Shown one piece after another: positions 25,206-32,862 of a DNA stretch of 59,683 nt. Positions within the stretch are counted from its first letter, which is position 1; the number at the start of each line of letters is the position of its first letter. The notes below the pieces were generated by a model. It ran no database searches, was not told the origin of the DNA, and worked only from the letters and a program-made list of their open reading frames with translations. Source of the DNA: a virus. Location: IMG/VR virus record IMGVR_UViG_3300029982_000021, positions 1-59,683 of that record. The stretch is one strand, 5' to 3'. Made by a program: the position numbers and the translations under genes.

Positions 25206-26075
25206 TTATTTAAATTTGGCATTTAATCTACCAAGTATATTATCTTTATATGATATTCTATATAAATCAATATTATTATTTAAACAAAAAATATTTTTAA
25301 TTTCATCATTTTCTTTAGTATATTCAAGATTACCCCAATTAAGAACTTCTATAAAATGCTGAGCACCATCGAATTCTATACATAAATTATAATCAGGTAA
25401 ATAAAAATCAAAAGATAATAATCTTTTATTCATACAACCTTCAAATTTTTTTTGTCTTTCAAAAATAATATCATGCTCTATTAGATAACTTTCTACCGCT
25501 CTTTCTCCTTTACTTTCATCACATAAAGGACAACCATTTCCTCTTAAATGATTATTTAATATTTGTTCAAATTCTCCATGTAAAGGACATATTATTTTTA
25601 TTATATCCTTTGTTCTATTAAAAATAGACAATGAATAATCATATTTATTATTATGAACTTTATTTAATTTATTTAAAATCGTTTTTTTATCTTTTTTATA
25701 ATTTGGTGCACATTTTTGACAACCTTTACCTGCTAAATGATTAATCACTTGTTGTTCAAATTCACCATGAATTTTACATATTATAGTAGAATTATTATAC
25801 ATACCAATATATTTAAATTTAGAATAATCATATCTATCTCCATGTATTTTAGTACATCTATTTAATACAACTTTTTCATCTAATAATTTACCACATTTTT
25901 TACAACCATATCTCTTATGATTAAGAGGTTCTTGTTCAAATATTCCATGTATTGGACAAATAATTTTTATTTTAGTATGAGCATTAATATATAAAACTAA
26001 ACTATAATCATAATAATAATTATGTATTATTGAAACTTCTTTTATATAATCATCTACATTTTTTACTTTGCTCAT
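25206..26075 (-). CDS. Homing-type endonuclease with CxxHG zinc modules
   Basis: A 289-residue protein with three repeats of a zinc-binding module IICPxHGxFEQxxxNHxxGxGCxxC (about 38-62, 99-123, 161-186). A Vsr-like nuclease core follows: FERQKKFEGC, FDFYLPDYNLCIEFDGAQHF (222-241) with Asp223 and Glu234, then YRISYKD. It is a paralogue of the gene at 26801. Its ATG overlaps the stop of the acidic protein gene 26072-26779 by four bases, so it rides on that transcript. Confidence 0.75.
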   Translation of the reverse strand: MSKVKNVDDYIKEVSIIHNYYYDYSLVLYINAHTKIKIICPIHGIFEQEPLNHKRYGCKKCGKLLDEKVVLNRCTKIHGDRYDYSKFKYIGMYNNSTIICKIHGEFEQQVINHLAGKGCQKCAPNYKKDKKTILNKLNKVHNNKYDYSLSIFNRTKDIIKIICPLHGEFEQILNNHLRGNGCPLCDESKGERAVESYLIEHDIIFERQKKFEGCMNKRLLSFDFYLPDYNLCIEFDGAQHFIEVLNWGNLEYTKENDEIKNIFCLNNNIDLYRISYKDNILGRLNAKFK

Positions 26076-26779
26076 ATAAAATTTATATTGTTTAAATTTG
26101 TTAAATGACCACGCTGTTTTAATTCTACTATTATACGTGTTGCATATTCTTTATCTAATAATTTAAACATATTGAAGATGTTGTCTGTGAAATAATAAGA
26201 AAGTTCTACAAATATTTCAGATTTACTATATTCTTTTCCAATATTATTTAATAACATTCTATAATAATCGTTAAATGCTTGCTTATTTGGTTTTCTTCTA
26301 TTTGAAGAAAAATCCAAATCTGTTTTCTCACTTAATAAATCATAAATATCTCTTTGCAAATTTAATCTATCTACGTAATCTTCATAATGTTTACTTTCAA
26401 ATTCATACGATGATCCAGCTTCTATCGGCAATCCATCATTTAAATTAAAATCTTCTTGTTGATTAATATTATAATCATATTCTTGCTGATCTACATTATC
26501 TTCAACTTTACCTTTAAATATTGTATCTCTAGATAATGCATGTTTACCTTCAATTTTATGATTATTTGTATTGAATTTAACCATTATATCTATTTCATTA
26601 TCTTCATCATCTTCATCATCTTCATCAATAGATTCATCAGATACTAATGCATCTTCTTCAGACGAGTCATCTAAATTTTCATCTAATAGATTCAAATCTT
26701 CTTCTAAATCTTCTTCCAAATCTAAATCGTTATCCAAATCTTCATTCAAATCGTCATTTATTTCTTCATCATTTTTCAT
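26072..26779 (-). CDS. Acidic hypothetical protein of the replication block
   Basis: A 235-residue protein. The first 65 residues are almost all Asp, Glu, Leu and Ser (EEINDDLNEDLDNDLDLEED and more), probably disordered. The C-terminal 110 residues form a helical domain (YVDRLNLQRDIYDLLSEKTDL, then KQAFNDYYRMLLNNIGKEYSK). It is not recognised. Its place between helicase and RNR, flanked by endonucleases, suggests a replication-associated role by position only; DNA-mimic-like acidity is another possibility. Confidence 0.6.
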   Translation of the reverse strand: MKNDEEINDDLNEDLDNDLDLEEDLEEDLNLLDENLDDSSEEDALVSDESIDEDDEDDEDNEIDIMVKFNTNNHKIEGKHALSRDTIFKGKVEDNVDQQEYDYNINQQEDFNLNDGLPIEAGSSYEFESKHYEDYVDRLNLQRDIYDLLSEKTDLDFSSNRRKPNKQAFNDYYRMLLNNIGKEYSKSEIFVELSYYFTDNIFNMFKLLDKEYATRIIVELKQRGHLTNLNNINFI

Positions 26780-26800
26780 TTATTAATTATTAATTGATTT

Positions 26801-27679
26801 TTATTTGAGAAATTCTAATTTCTCAATGATATTCTCATCATATTTTATTCTTATTAATCTTATATTATTATTTAAGCAAAATTCATTTTTAATATTATCA
26901 TTTTTATTTGTTTTAATTAAATTATCTTCTCCATATATTGGACTATAATGCTGTATACCATCATATTCTATACATATATTATAATCTATTAGATAAAAAT
27001 CAAAAGGTAATTTTTTATTATTTTTACATTTTTCAAATTTTTTTTGTCTTTCGTGTTTAATAAATTTATCAATTAATATATTTTCAATTTCAATCTCACC
27101 TTTAGATTCACTACACAGCGGGCAGCCATTAGCTTGATGTATATGATTGTTCAATCTTTGATTAAATTTACCATGTTTTTTGCAATAAATAGTTAAAATA
27201 GTTTCATTCATTCTTTTATCTAACTCAAAATCATCATACTTATATTTAAAATTATGTATATTATTAGCTTTTTCTAATATTTCTTTTTTAGTATAAACAT
27301 TATTTGCACATTTTGGACATCCATGGCCATTTAAATGTAGTTTAGTATTTTGTGAAAAATATCCATGTCTATCACAATAAATAATAATATCGCTACTATA
27401 ATTAATAAAAATAGTTTTATCATATTTATATTTAAAATTATGAATAATATTAACTTTTTCTATATAATTAATTGTAGTAAAATGATTATTTCCACATTCC
27501 GAGCATCCATGTCCATCCAAATGAGATTTAGCATTTTGAATAAATTCTCCATGTTTAGGACATACAATTTTCACATAACAATCATTATTTATATAATTAG
27601 TATTTGGATAACTATAAAAATTATTATGAATTATATTTGATCTTTCTATAAATATATCATTAGTTAATCTTTTTCCCAT
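26801..27679 (-). CDS. Homing-type endonuclease with CxxHG zinc modules
   Basis: A 292-residue paralogue of 25206-26075 with three copies of the CPKHGEFxQNxxxHxxGHGCxxC module and a Vsr-like core: HERQKKFEKCKNNKKLPFDFYLIDYNICIEYDGIQHY (Asp and Glu in FDFYL..EYDG). It starts six bases after the end of the helicase C-terminal gene, so it is translated from the helicase message. Confidence 0.75.
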   Translation of the reverse strand: MGKRLTNDIFIERSNIIHNNFYSYPNTNYINNDCYVKIVCPKHGEFIQNAKSHLDGHGCSECGNNHFTTINYIEKVNIIHNFKYKYDKTIFINYSSDIIIYCDRHGYFSQNTKLHLNGHGCPKCANNVYTKKEILEKANNIHNFKYKYDDFELDKRMNETILTIYCKKHGKFNQRLNNHIHQANGCPLCSESKGEIEIENILIDKFIKHERQKKFEKCKNNKKLPFDFYLIDYNICIEYDGIQHYSPIYGEDNLIKTNKNDNIKNEFCLNNNIRLIRIKYDENIIEKLEFLK

Positions 27680-27685
27680 TTTTTA

Positions 27686-28780
27686 TTATTTAACTCCTAC
27701 TAAAACATCATTCTCCATAGTTAAAAAATTTGTATTAAAATCAAATCTAACTTGTTCTTCATGATGTTCACCATCTCTTAACTTTAATATTTTTAATCTA
27801 TAACTATTATTTCTTTTCATTTCGGGATTTCTTATGATCCCCCAGACTGAATCAGATGTATCTGCTATCGCTTTACTTTCAGGAATAGCATTAAGTGTAA
27901 TATCAGAAGCACCCCAAACGCTCTTATCGGTTTGAGTTGCAGTTATAACTGCACATTCATACTTATCTGCTACACGTCTTAATCCTTCAGCTAAATGTTT
28001 ACCTTTTAGGTAAAGCATATTAGTAATATCATAGCCTTTTTCAATTGACATAATATTTATATAATCTACGATTACCATTCCAACTTTAATTCTTTTAACT
28101 TCTTCGAATTTTTTAATATAATTATCAATATCAGTAACAGTACAATCACTGGTATTATATTTTTTAACAAATATTTTACCTGGTTGAGCATCGAATAAAT
28201 TACCAACAGTTGATTGTGATTTAAGATTATTTAATTTTTGTTTCATGAAAACTGGATCTTTTGATTTTTCATCATACTCATCAGATTTAATTTTAAGTCT
28301 CATAGAACCTAATCTCTTCATTACTTTTCTTGTAGCCATCTCTAATGTAATAAGTAATACATTAGTACCAGCGTTTGCTGCATTAGTAGCTATATTATGT
28401 AACCACATTGAATTGTGGGATAAAATTCCATCTGAATAAAATCTATGATTATCATCAGATAATGATAAATCATACATATTAGATGATTTTTCTGTTTCAT
28501 AAACTTCTGTCACATCACTTATACCATTTTTTGTTATTATTTTATCTCCAATTTTCAAATATTTAACAAAAACTTCATTGAAATTTTCATCAAAAACAAT
28601 ATGAGTATCTGCGCATATCAAACTAAAATCATCCGATGTTTTTAATACCCACTCAACATATTCTATAGTCTTACCAATTTCTTTAATATCAGACCAACCA
28701 TTATCAGTTTCAATTTCCCAATCTTCTACATCAAATGTTTCTACAAATTTTTTATATATATTATCACTTATCATATTCAA
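27686..28780 (-). CDS. gp41/DnaB-like helicase, C-terminal part, with C-intein
   Basis: A 364-residue protein in two parts. Residues 1-123 are the C-terminal fragment of a split intein: ADTHIV (57-62) is the block B TxxH, KIGDKIIT (76-83) a Hint strand, and NMYDLSLSDDNHRFYSDGILSHN (101-123) ends with the splice His-Asn. Residues 124-364 are the RecA-like motor of a replicative helicase starting SMWLHNIATNAANAG, with LITLEMA and Walker B GMVIVDYINIMS. After splicing, Ser124 joins the N-terminal half and completes the P-loop GETNVGKS. The first codons overlap the 91-residue ORF upstream by 17 bases. Confidence 0.85.
   Translation of the reverse strand: MNMISDNIYKKFVETFDVEDWEIETDNGWSDIKEIGKTIEYVEWVLKTSDDFSLICADTHIVFDENFNEVFVKYLKIGDKIITKNGISDVTEVYETEKSSNMYDLSLSDDNHRFYSDGILSHNSMWLHNIATNAANAGTNVLLITLEMATRKVMKRLGSMRLKIKSDEYDEKSKDPVFMKQKLNNLKSQSTVGNLFDAQPGKIFVKKYNTSDCTVTDIDNYIKKFEEVKRIKVGMVIVDYINIMSIEKGYDITNMLYLKGKHLAEGLRRVADKYECAVITATQTDKSVWGASDITLNAIPESKAIADTSDSVWGIIRNPEMKRNNSYRLKILKLRDGEHHEEQVRFDFNTNFLTMENDVLVGVK
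28412..28780 (-). mobile_element. C-terminal fragment of split mini-intein
   Basis: 123 residues including blocks B, F and G and ending HN before Ser. Because block B is on this half, the N-fragment is very short (34 residues), the atypical split seen in AceL-TerL-like inteins. The two fragments together are only 157 residues and contain no endonuclease domain. Confidence 0.8.
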
Positions 28781-29039
28781 CTTCTTCCTTTTGTTTAAAT
28801 TCTATATCATCATTATCATATAAAATATTATAAAACACTTCAATTATTTTATCAGTTAATATTAAATTACCAATATATGTATCTCCAACAATTGATTGTT
28901 CTCCATCATATATTTCAAAATTATCAAATTGTTCTATTTTATCAGATAAATATTTTGATATATGTATTTCATCATATTCACCTACATTTTCTTCTATAAA
29001 TTCTATTATATACTTTTCAAAATCACTCATATTAATCAT
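28764..29039 (-). CDS. Hypothetical protein in the fractured-gene gap
   Basis: A 91-residue acidic protein (MINMSDFEKYIIEFIEENVGEYDEIHI... ending EVEYDK) with no recognised motif. It lies between the endonuclease and the helicase C-half, overlapping the first by 8 bases and the second by 17. An alternative start is the fourth Met-codon position (MSDFEKY). It may belong to the inserted cassette. Confidence 0.5.
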   Translation of the reverse strand: MINMSDFEKYIIEFIEENVGEYDEIHISKYLSDKIEQFDNFEIYDGEQSIVGDTYIGNLILTDKIIEVFYNILYDNDDIEFKQKEEVEYDK

Positions 29040-29292
29040 TTTTTATAAAATCTATACATTGCTGTACAACTTTTTGTTTATTATTATTGTAATCATATTC
29101 CCAAATTATTAATGCTTTATAACCAAGTTTTTCAATTGAATCTATTTTAATTTTATCATAATTCCATATATCTTTTGCAAACATTTGTTTACTTTTATTA
29201 AAAAAATCTTCTTTATAAATTAAAGGATTGCAATGCCAATAATCACCATTAAATTCTATAACCTTTTTTTTTACAAACAAAATCATATGCAA
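29032..29292 (-). CDS. Endonuclease C-terminal part, out of frame
   Basis: An 86-residue frame whose useful part, VIEFNGDYWHCNPLIYKEDFFNKSKQM...YKALIIWEYDYNNNKQKV, is the catalytic C-terminus of the Vsr/EDxHD-like endonuclease at 29249. The two frames meet at a run of nine A's on the minus strand (29264-29272): with eight A's one reads DFVCKKKVIEFNGDYWH without a break. So this is a frameshifted gene, a slippage product or an assembly/sequencing error. Confidence 0.65.
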   Translation of the reverse strand: MHMILFVKKKVIEFNGDYWHCNPLIYKEDFFNKSKQMFAKDIWNYDKIKIDSIEKLGYKALIIWEYDYNNNKQKVVQQCIDFIKND

Positions 29293-30145
29293 ATGTTTTA
29301 CCTATATCTTTAATATATCTATAAAATTGATTATCACCAAAATAAAATTTATCAAAATTTTTAGAAACTTCAGAAAATAATTCTATTTCACTATTAGAAT
29401 ATGGTTCTTTTCTAAATTTTACGAAAAGTCCATCTTTATACATAATTTCAATTTTTTCACTCCAATTTTTTTGTCTTTCAGTCCAAATATTCAATCCTTC
29501 AGATTTACCATATTTTTGAATACATTTTTCAATTGTAAATGTTTTCTGTCTCTCTTTTATTTTATATTCTGATTCTTCTTGTGAATATCCTTTTTTTAAC
29601 CAATATCCTATTTGAGTAGTATTAACATCTTGATATAATTCTGGATTTTCTCTACGTTTTTTCCATGTTTTAGTATGAATATCATCAAAAGATTTTTTGA
29701 CTTCTATTTCAGAATCTTCTTGTGAATATCCTTTTTTTAGCCAATATTCAACGCATTGTCTGGATTTTTCTTTAAAAAAATTTTCGTTTTTTTCAAAACT
29801 TTTTTGTAATCCATTTTTAGTTTTTATACTATTATCTTTAATTCTACTATTTAATAATTTGATTGAATCTATTTCAGATAAATTATATTTATACATTAAA
29901 AATTCATATGTAGCTGTTGCTCTAGTTTTACCTAAACATATTTTAGAATTACATATTCTATGATATCCATTTGTAATATTTTTAAAAATTGCTTCTTCTC
30001 CGCAGAAATAACAAATACCTTCATTTTCATCTTTTAAATATTCATCATAATATTCTTTTTTAATTATTTCGTTATGATATTTCGTTAAATGAATAGACAA
30101 ACCTTTAGTAGTATCAAATTCTTTTCCGCATATTTCACATTTCAT
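29249..30145 (-). CDS. Endonuclease N-terminal part in the helicase fracture
   Basis: A 298-residue protein with a C2H2-like finger at the start (CEICGKEFDTTKGLSIHLTKYH), more zinc ligands (CYFCGEE...CNSKICLG) and repeated helical modules with W(L/K)KKGYSQEDSEIEVKK. It ends prematurely (CKKKGYRI) at the A9 run where the catalytic part continues in another frame. It lies exactly between the two helicase halves, the arrangement known from fractured genes with split inteins and a free-standing Vsr-like homing enzyme. Confidence 0.7.
   Translation of the reverse strand: MKCEICGKEFDTTKGLSIHLTKYHNEIIKKEYYDEYLKDENEGICYFCGEEAIFKNITNGYHRICNSKICLGKTRATATYEFLMYKYNLSEIDSIKLLNSRIKDNSIKTKNGLQKSFEKNENFFKEKSRQCVEYWLKKGYSQEDSEIEVKKSFDDIHTKTWKKRRENPELYQDVNTTQIGYWLKKGYSQEESEYKIKERQKTFTIEKCIQKYGKSEGLNIWTERQKNWSEKIEIMYKDGLFVKFRKEPYSNSEIELFSEVSKNFDKFYFGDNQFYRYIKDIGKTFAYDFVCKKKGYRI
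29264..29272 (-). other. A9 homopolymer at the endonuclease frameshift
   Basis: Nine T's on plus (nine A's on the coding strand). Losing one A restores a single endonuclease frame from 30145 to 29032. Confidence 0.75.
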
Positions 30146-30147
30146 TT

Positions 30148-30867
30148 TTATATTTTATTTTTAATTGAATCATAAAAATCCCCTATACTAATTTCTTCTA
30201 TTTTTCCTGTTTTTTTATTTCTAATTTTTATAAATGTCTGATAATGAGAGCATTTACCAACATTAGTTTCCCCCATAATAACATTTAACGTTGATTTACT
30301 CCATCCTCCTCCTAAAATATTATCTATACATGGCCATCCTGAAGGTATACAATTTTTAGAAATCATTTGTTTATGAGATTCAGGGTCATCAAAATCAGAT
30401 CCTAAATCGTTATCATCATCATCAACTAAAAGTACGTTACCAAACATACCTTTCATTTTTTGGGCAATTTCGAGAGCATTATCATAATTTACATCTTCTA
30501 TACCTCGGACCATATCAATACTTTTTAGTACATCGCCTTTTAATTGGTTTTGAATTTTCCAACCTTTGAACATTGGTAATAACCATTCAGGGCTAAACTC
30601 GCTATTATCAGATTGAAGAAGCATTTTTATTACTTTATCATTTACTTTATTATCTGAATCAGCCAATTTAACCATTGAATAGATTTGCTTAATGCTTGGT
30701 ACTGTATGACTATCGCTTTTAATATATTCTTCTCTTATTACAGTATAAATGAATTGAATATCCGAATTTCTAAAGAAAAAAGGATCTACTTTTGAAAATT
30801 GATCAGGATTGTCCAAAATGTGAACGAAATAATGTCGTTCCATATTTGTGTTTGTTGTATCTGCCAT
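30148..30867 (-). CDS. gp41/DnaB-like helicase, N-terminal part, with N-intein
   Basis: A 239-residue protein. Residues 1-205 are the helicase N-terminal domain and the start of the motor, ending IPSGWPCIDNILGGGWSKS then LNVIMGETNVGK, the first seven residues of a Walker A motif. Cys206 begins the intein N-fragment (CSHYQTFIKIRNKKTGKIEE ... SIKNKI, 206-239). Splicing in trans with the product of 27686-28780 would give a helicase of 446 residues, close to T4 gp41 (475). The gene follows UvsX on the same strand. Confidence 0.85.
   Translation of the reverse strand: MADTTNTNMERHYFVHILDNPDQFSKVDPFFFRNSDIQFIYTVIREEYIKSDSHTVPSIKQIYSMVKLADSDNKVNDKVIKMLLQSDNSEFSPEWLLPMFKGWKIQNQLKGDVLKSIDMVRGIEDVNYDNALEIAQKMKGMFGNVLLVDDDDNDLGSDFDDPESHKQMISKNCIPSGWPCIDNILGGGWSKSTLNVIMGETNVGKCSHYQTFIKIRNKKTGKIEEISIGDFYDSIKNKI
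30151..30252 (-). mobile_element. N-terminal fragment of split mini-intein
   Basis: 34 residues starting at Cys206, directly after GETNVGK. It contains block A only (FIKIRNKKTGKIEEISIGDFYD). Its stop is followed within two bases by the endonuclease start at 30145. Confidence 0.8.
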
Positions 30868-30933
30868 ATAAAGTACTATATTAAATTTTTATTATTGTTT
30901 ATTTATTATCTATTTTTTAATTATTATTTATAT

Positions 30934-32178
30934 TTAAGTAAATAATGTATCATCTGAATCAATATCGAATTCTTCGGAAGTTAGCATATCTTTATCTTCT
31001 AATTCGTTCAATCTTTCATCAATTTCATCTAATTCTTTCATACATTCTTCATATGATGGATATTTAAAATAATCATAAATTATTGGGTCCATTTTTTCTA
31101 ATACTTCTTGCGTAAATACTTTTCTATTAAATAATTGAGCAGTAGCGACTGCTTTATCTAAATGTTTAACATACCATCTATTAGATGATTGATAAGTTAT
31201 TTCTCCTGTTTCTTTATTTACAACTGGTTTAACTTTTGCAATTCCAATTTTATCAAAATTTTCAGGTGTACAAAACAGATCTAAACCTTTAAATGGATTA
31301 ATACCTTTTGTATGATCAATTTCGAATTTAACTTTCTTAGGTTTAGCTAATCTATTTTTACCTGCTTTTGCAGTAATAATAGAACCAGAGCGTCCAAGAT
31401 CCATTTCATCTTCTTCTCCAGTTTTCAATTTTGCATCACTTAAAAATACTATACTACTAGCTGCATAATACAAGCCTTCTCCACCTGACATGATAGTTTG
31501 AGGAAACATATCTTGAGTTAAATAAATATGATTCGTTGCTACAAGAGGTATTGACAAATATCCTAAGTCATTTGTTATAAGTCTAACAAGAGATTTTATT
31601 TGTTTTGCACGTGTCATATCTTGTTTAATATCTAATTTAAGAGTATCAGCCTTTTCTTTTTCTGATGATAGCATACCAATTGAATCTAAAAAGAAAATTG
31701 TTTTAGAAACATCCATACCTTTTTCTTTTAATTTTGTCATATCATCTAGCATAGAAGTCATAAACATTTTAATTTTTTCTACTATATTAGTTCTAATTAA
31801 CATAAATTTATTAGAATCTGATGTATCAATTCCATACATATCAAAATCTGATTTTTCAATAGAAAATTCAGTATCAATCCATATAATATTATATCCTAAT
31901 TTTTGAGCATTTCTAGCTATGTTTAGAGAAAGAAACGATTTACCTGTTTGTTTTGGCCCAGCCAACAGTGTTATTCTATTATTAGATATACCTCCATGTA
32001 AAATACTTTTAGATAATAACGCATCTAAAATATACACTCCAGTTGAAATAAAACTTTTTTCTTTTTCAAAATCTTCAATTGAAATAATTTCTTTTTTTGA
32101 CATAGTATCAATCAATCCAGAAATATTCGAAAAATCAAAACTATTTTTTTGTGAAGTTTGTGTGGTTTTTTTTGCCAT
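30934..32178 (-). CDS. uvsX: RecA/UvsX-like recombinase
   Basis: A 414-residue recombinase. Walker A is GPKQTGKS (74-81), NIIWIDTEFSIE is the strand after the P-loop helix, TIFFLDSIGML is Walker B, and IPLVATNHIYLTQ lies near loop L2. It has a long acidic C-terminus (EEFDIDSDDTLF), as in T4 UvsX, which modulates DNA binding. It forms filaments on single-stranded DNA and performs strand exchange in recombination-dependent replication with the helicase encoded just downstream. There is no intein in this gene. Confidence 0.85.
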   Translation of the reverse strand: MAKKTTQTSQKNSFDFSNISGLIDTMSKKEIISIEDFEKEKSFISTGVYILDALLSKSILHGGISNNRITLLAGPKQTGKSFLSLNIARNAQKLGYNIIWIDTEFSIEKSDFDMYGIDTSDSNKFMLIRTNIVEKIKMFMTSMLDDMTKLKEKGMDVSKTIFFLDSIGMLSSEKEKADTLKLDIKQDMTRAKQIKSLVRLITNDLGYLSIPLVATNHIYLTQDMFPQTIMSGGEGLYYAASSIVFLSDAKLKTGEEDEMDLGRSGSIITAKAGKNRLAKPKKVKFEIDHTKGINPFKGLDLFCTPENFDKIGIAKVKPVVNKETGEITYQSSNRWYVKHLDKAVATAQLFNRKVFTQEVLEKMDPIIYDYFKYPSYEECMKELDEIDERLNELEDKDMLTSEEFDIDSDDTLFT

Positions 32179-32355
32179 TTTTGATTTTTATTTTTTTTAT
32201 TGTAACAATCATATTGTAATAAAAAATACATGAAAAGTTTTTTATAAATTAATTTTCATAAATACCATTGTTATAGTTGCATATCTTTTATATTAAGTTA
32301 TGTATTATTTTTAGATAAAAAAACAATAAAAGTTTTAAATATAATAAAATATTAT

Positions 32356-32395
32356 TTTTGAATTGAACCCTATTGAAAATATATATAATTCAAAA
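32356..32395 (+). promoter_or_regulatory. Inverted repeat in the divergent UvsX leader region
   Basis: TTTTGAATT (32356-32364) and AATTCAAAA (32387-32395), a perfect 9-bp inverted repeat 17 bases before the ATG at 32413. The 234-base gap 32179-32412 otherwise holds only AT-rich sequence and must contain the promoters of UvsX and 32413. Confidence 0.3.
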
Positions 32396-32412
32396 TTAAT
32401 ATTATAAGATTT

Positions 32413-32814
32413 ATGGAATTCTACATAGTGTTCGTTAAAAATAGAAAAAAACTTGATAAGTATATTAAAATTAATAAAATTCGTAATAAAACGATAATAG
32501 ACATCAAACAGCAATTAGAAGATCATGGCTTAGAAGATGTTAATGAATGGAAAGAATATTTCAATCTTATAATTTATACAAAGATATCTCAAACTATAAG
32601 AAAAAGTAAAGATGTATATTATATTCCAAATTTATATAAAATAAACACATTAGAAATAGATGATATATTTCAAATCAAAGAAAATTTAATAGGAAAAATT
32701 AATTTCAACTTACTTTTTTTTTATGAAGATTTTAAAGATAATCAGAAATTATTTGATGATTTATTATCAAGTATATCGTTATTTGACTCTATTCAAATAA
32801 TTAGGGATTATTAA
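32413..32814 (+). CDS. Hypothetical protein
   Basis: A 133-residue protein (MEFYIVFVKNRKKLDKYIKI...), not recognised. It has KSKDVYYIPNLYKINTLEIDDIF and LIGKINFNLLFFYEDFKD, strand-helix alternation of an alpha/beta fold, but no clear P-loop. It is placed between UvsX (divergent) and the baseplate block, 48 bases before it. Confidence 0.55.
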   Translation: MEFYIVFVKNRKKLDKYIKINKIRNKTIIDIKQQLEDHGLEDVNEWKEYFNLIIYTKISQTIRKSKDVYYIPNLYKINTLEIDDIFQIKENLIGKINFNLLFFYEDFKDNQKLFDDLLSSISLFDSIQIIRDY

Positions 32815-32862
32815 TAATCCACAGAAGATTTTTTTATATATACAAAAAAATATATAAATAAA

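Noticed and set aside
26571-26786. Serine-rich plus-strand ORF
   Set aside because: It is the complement of the Asp/Glu codons of the acidic protein 26072-26779.
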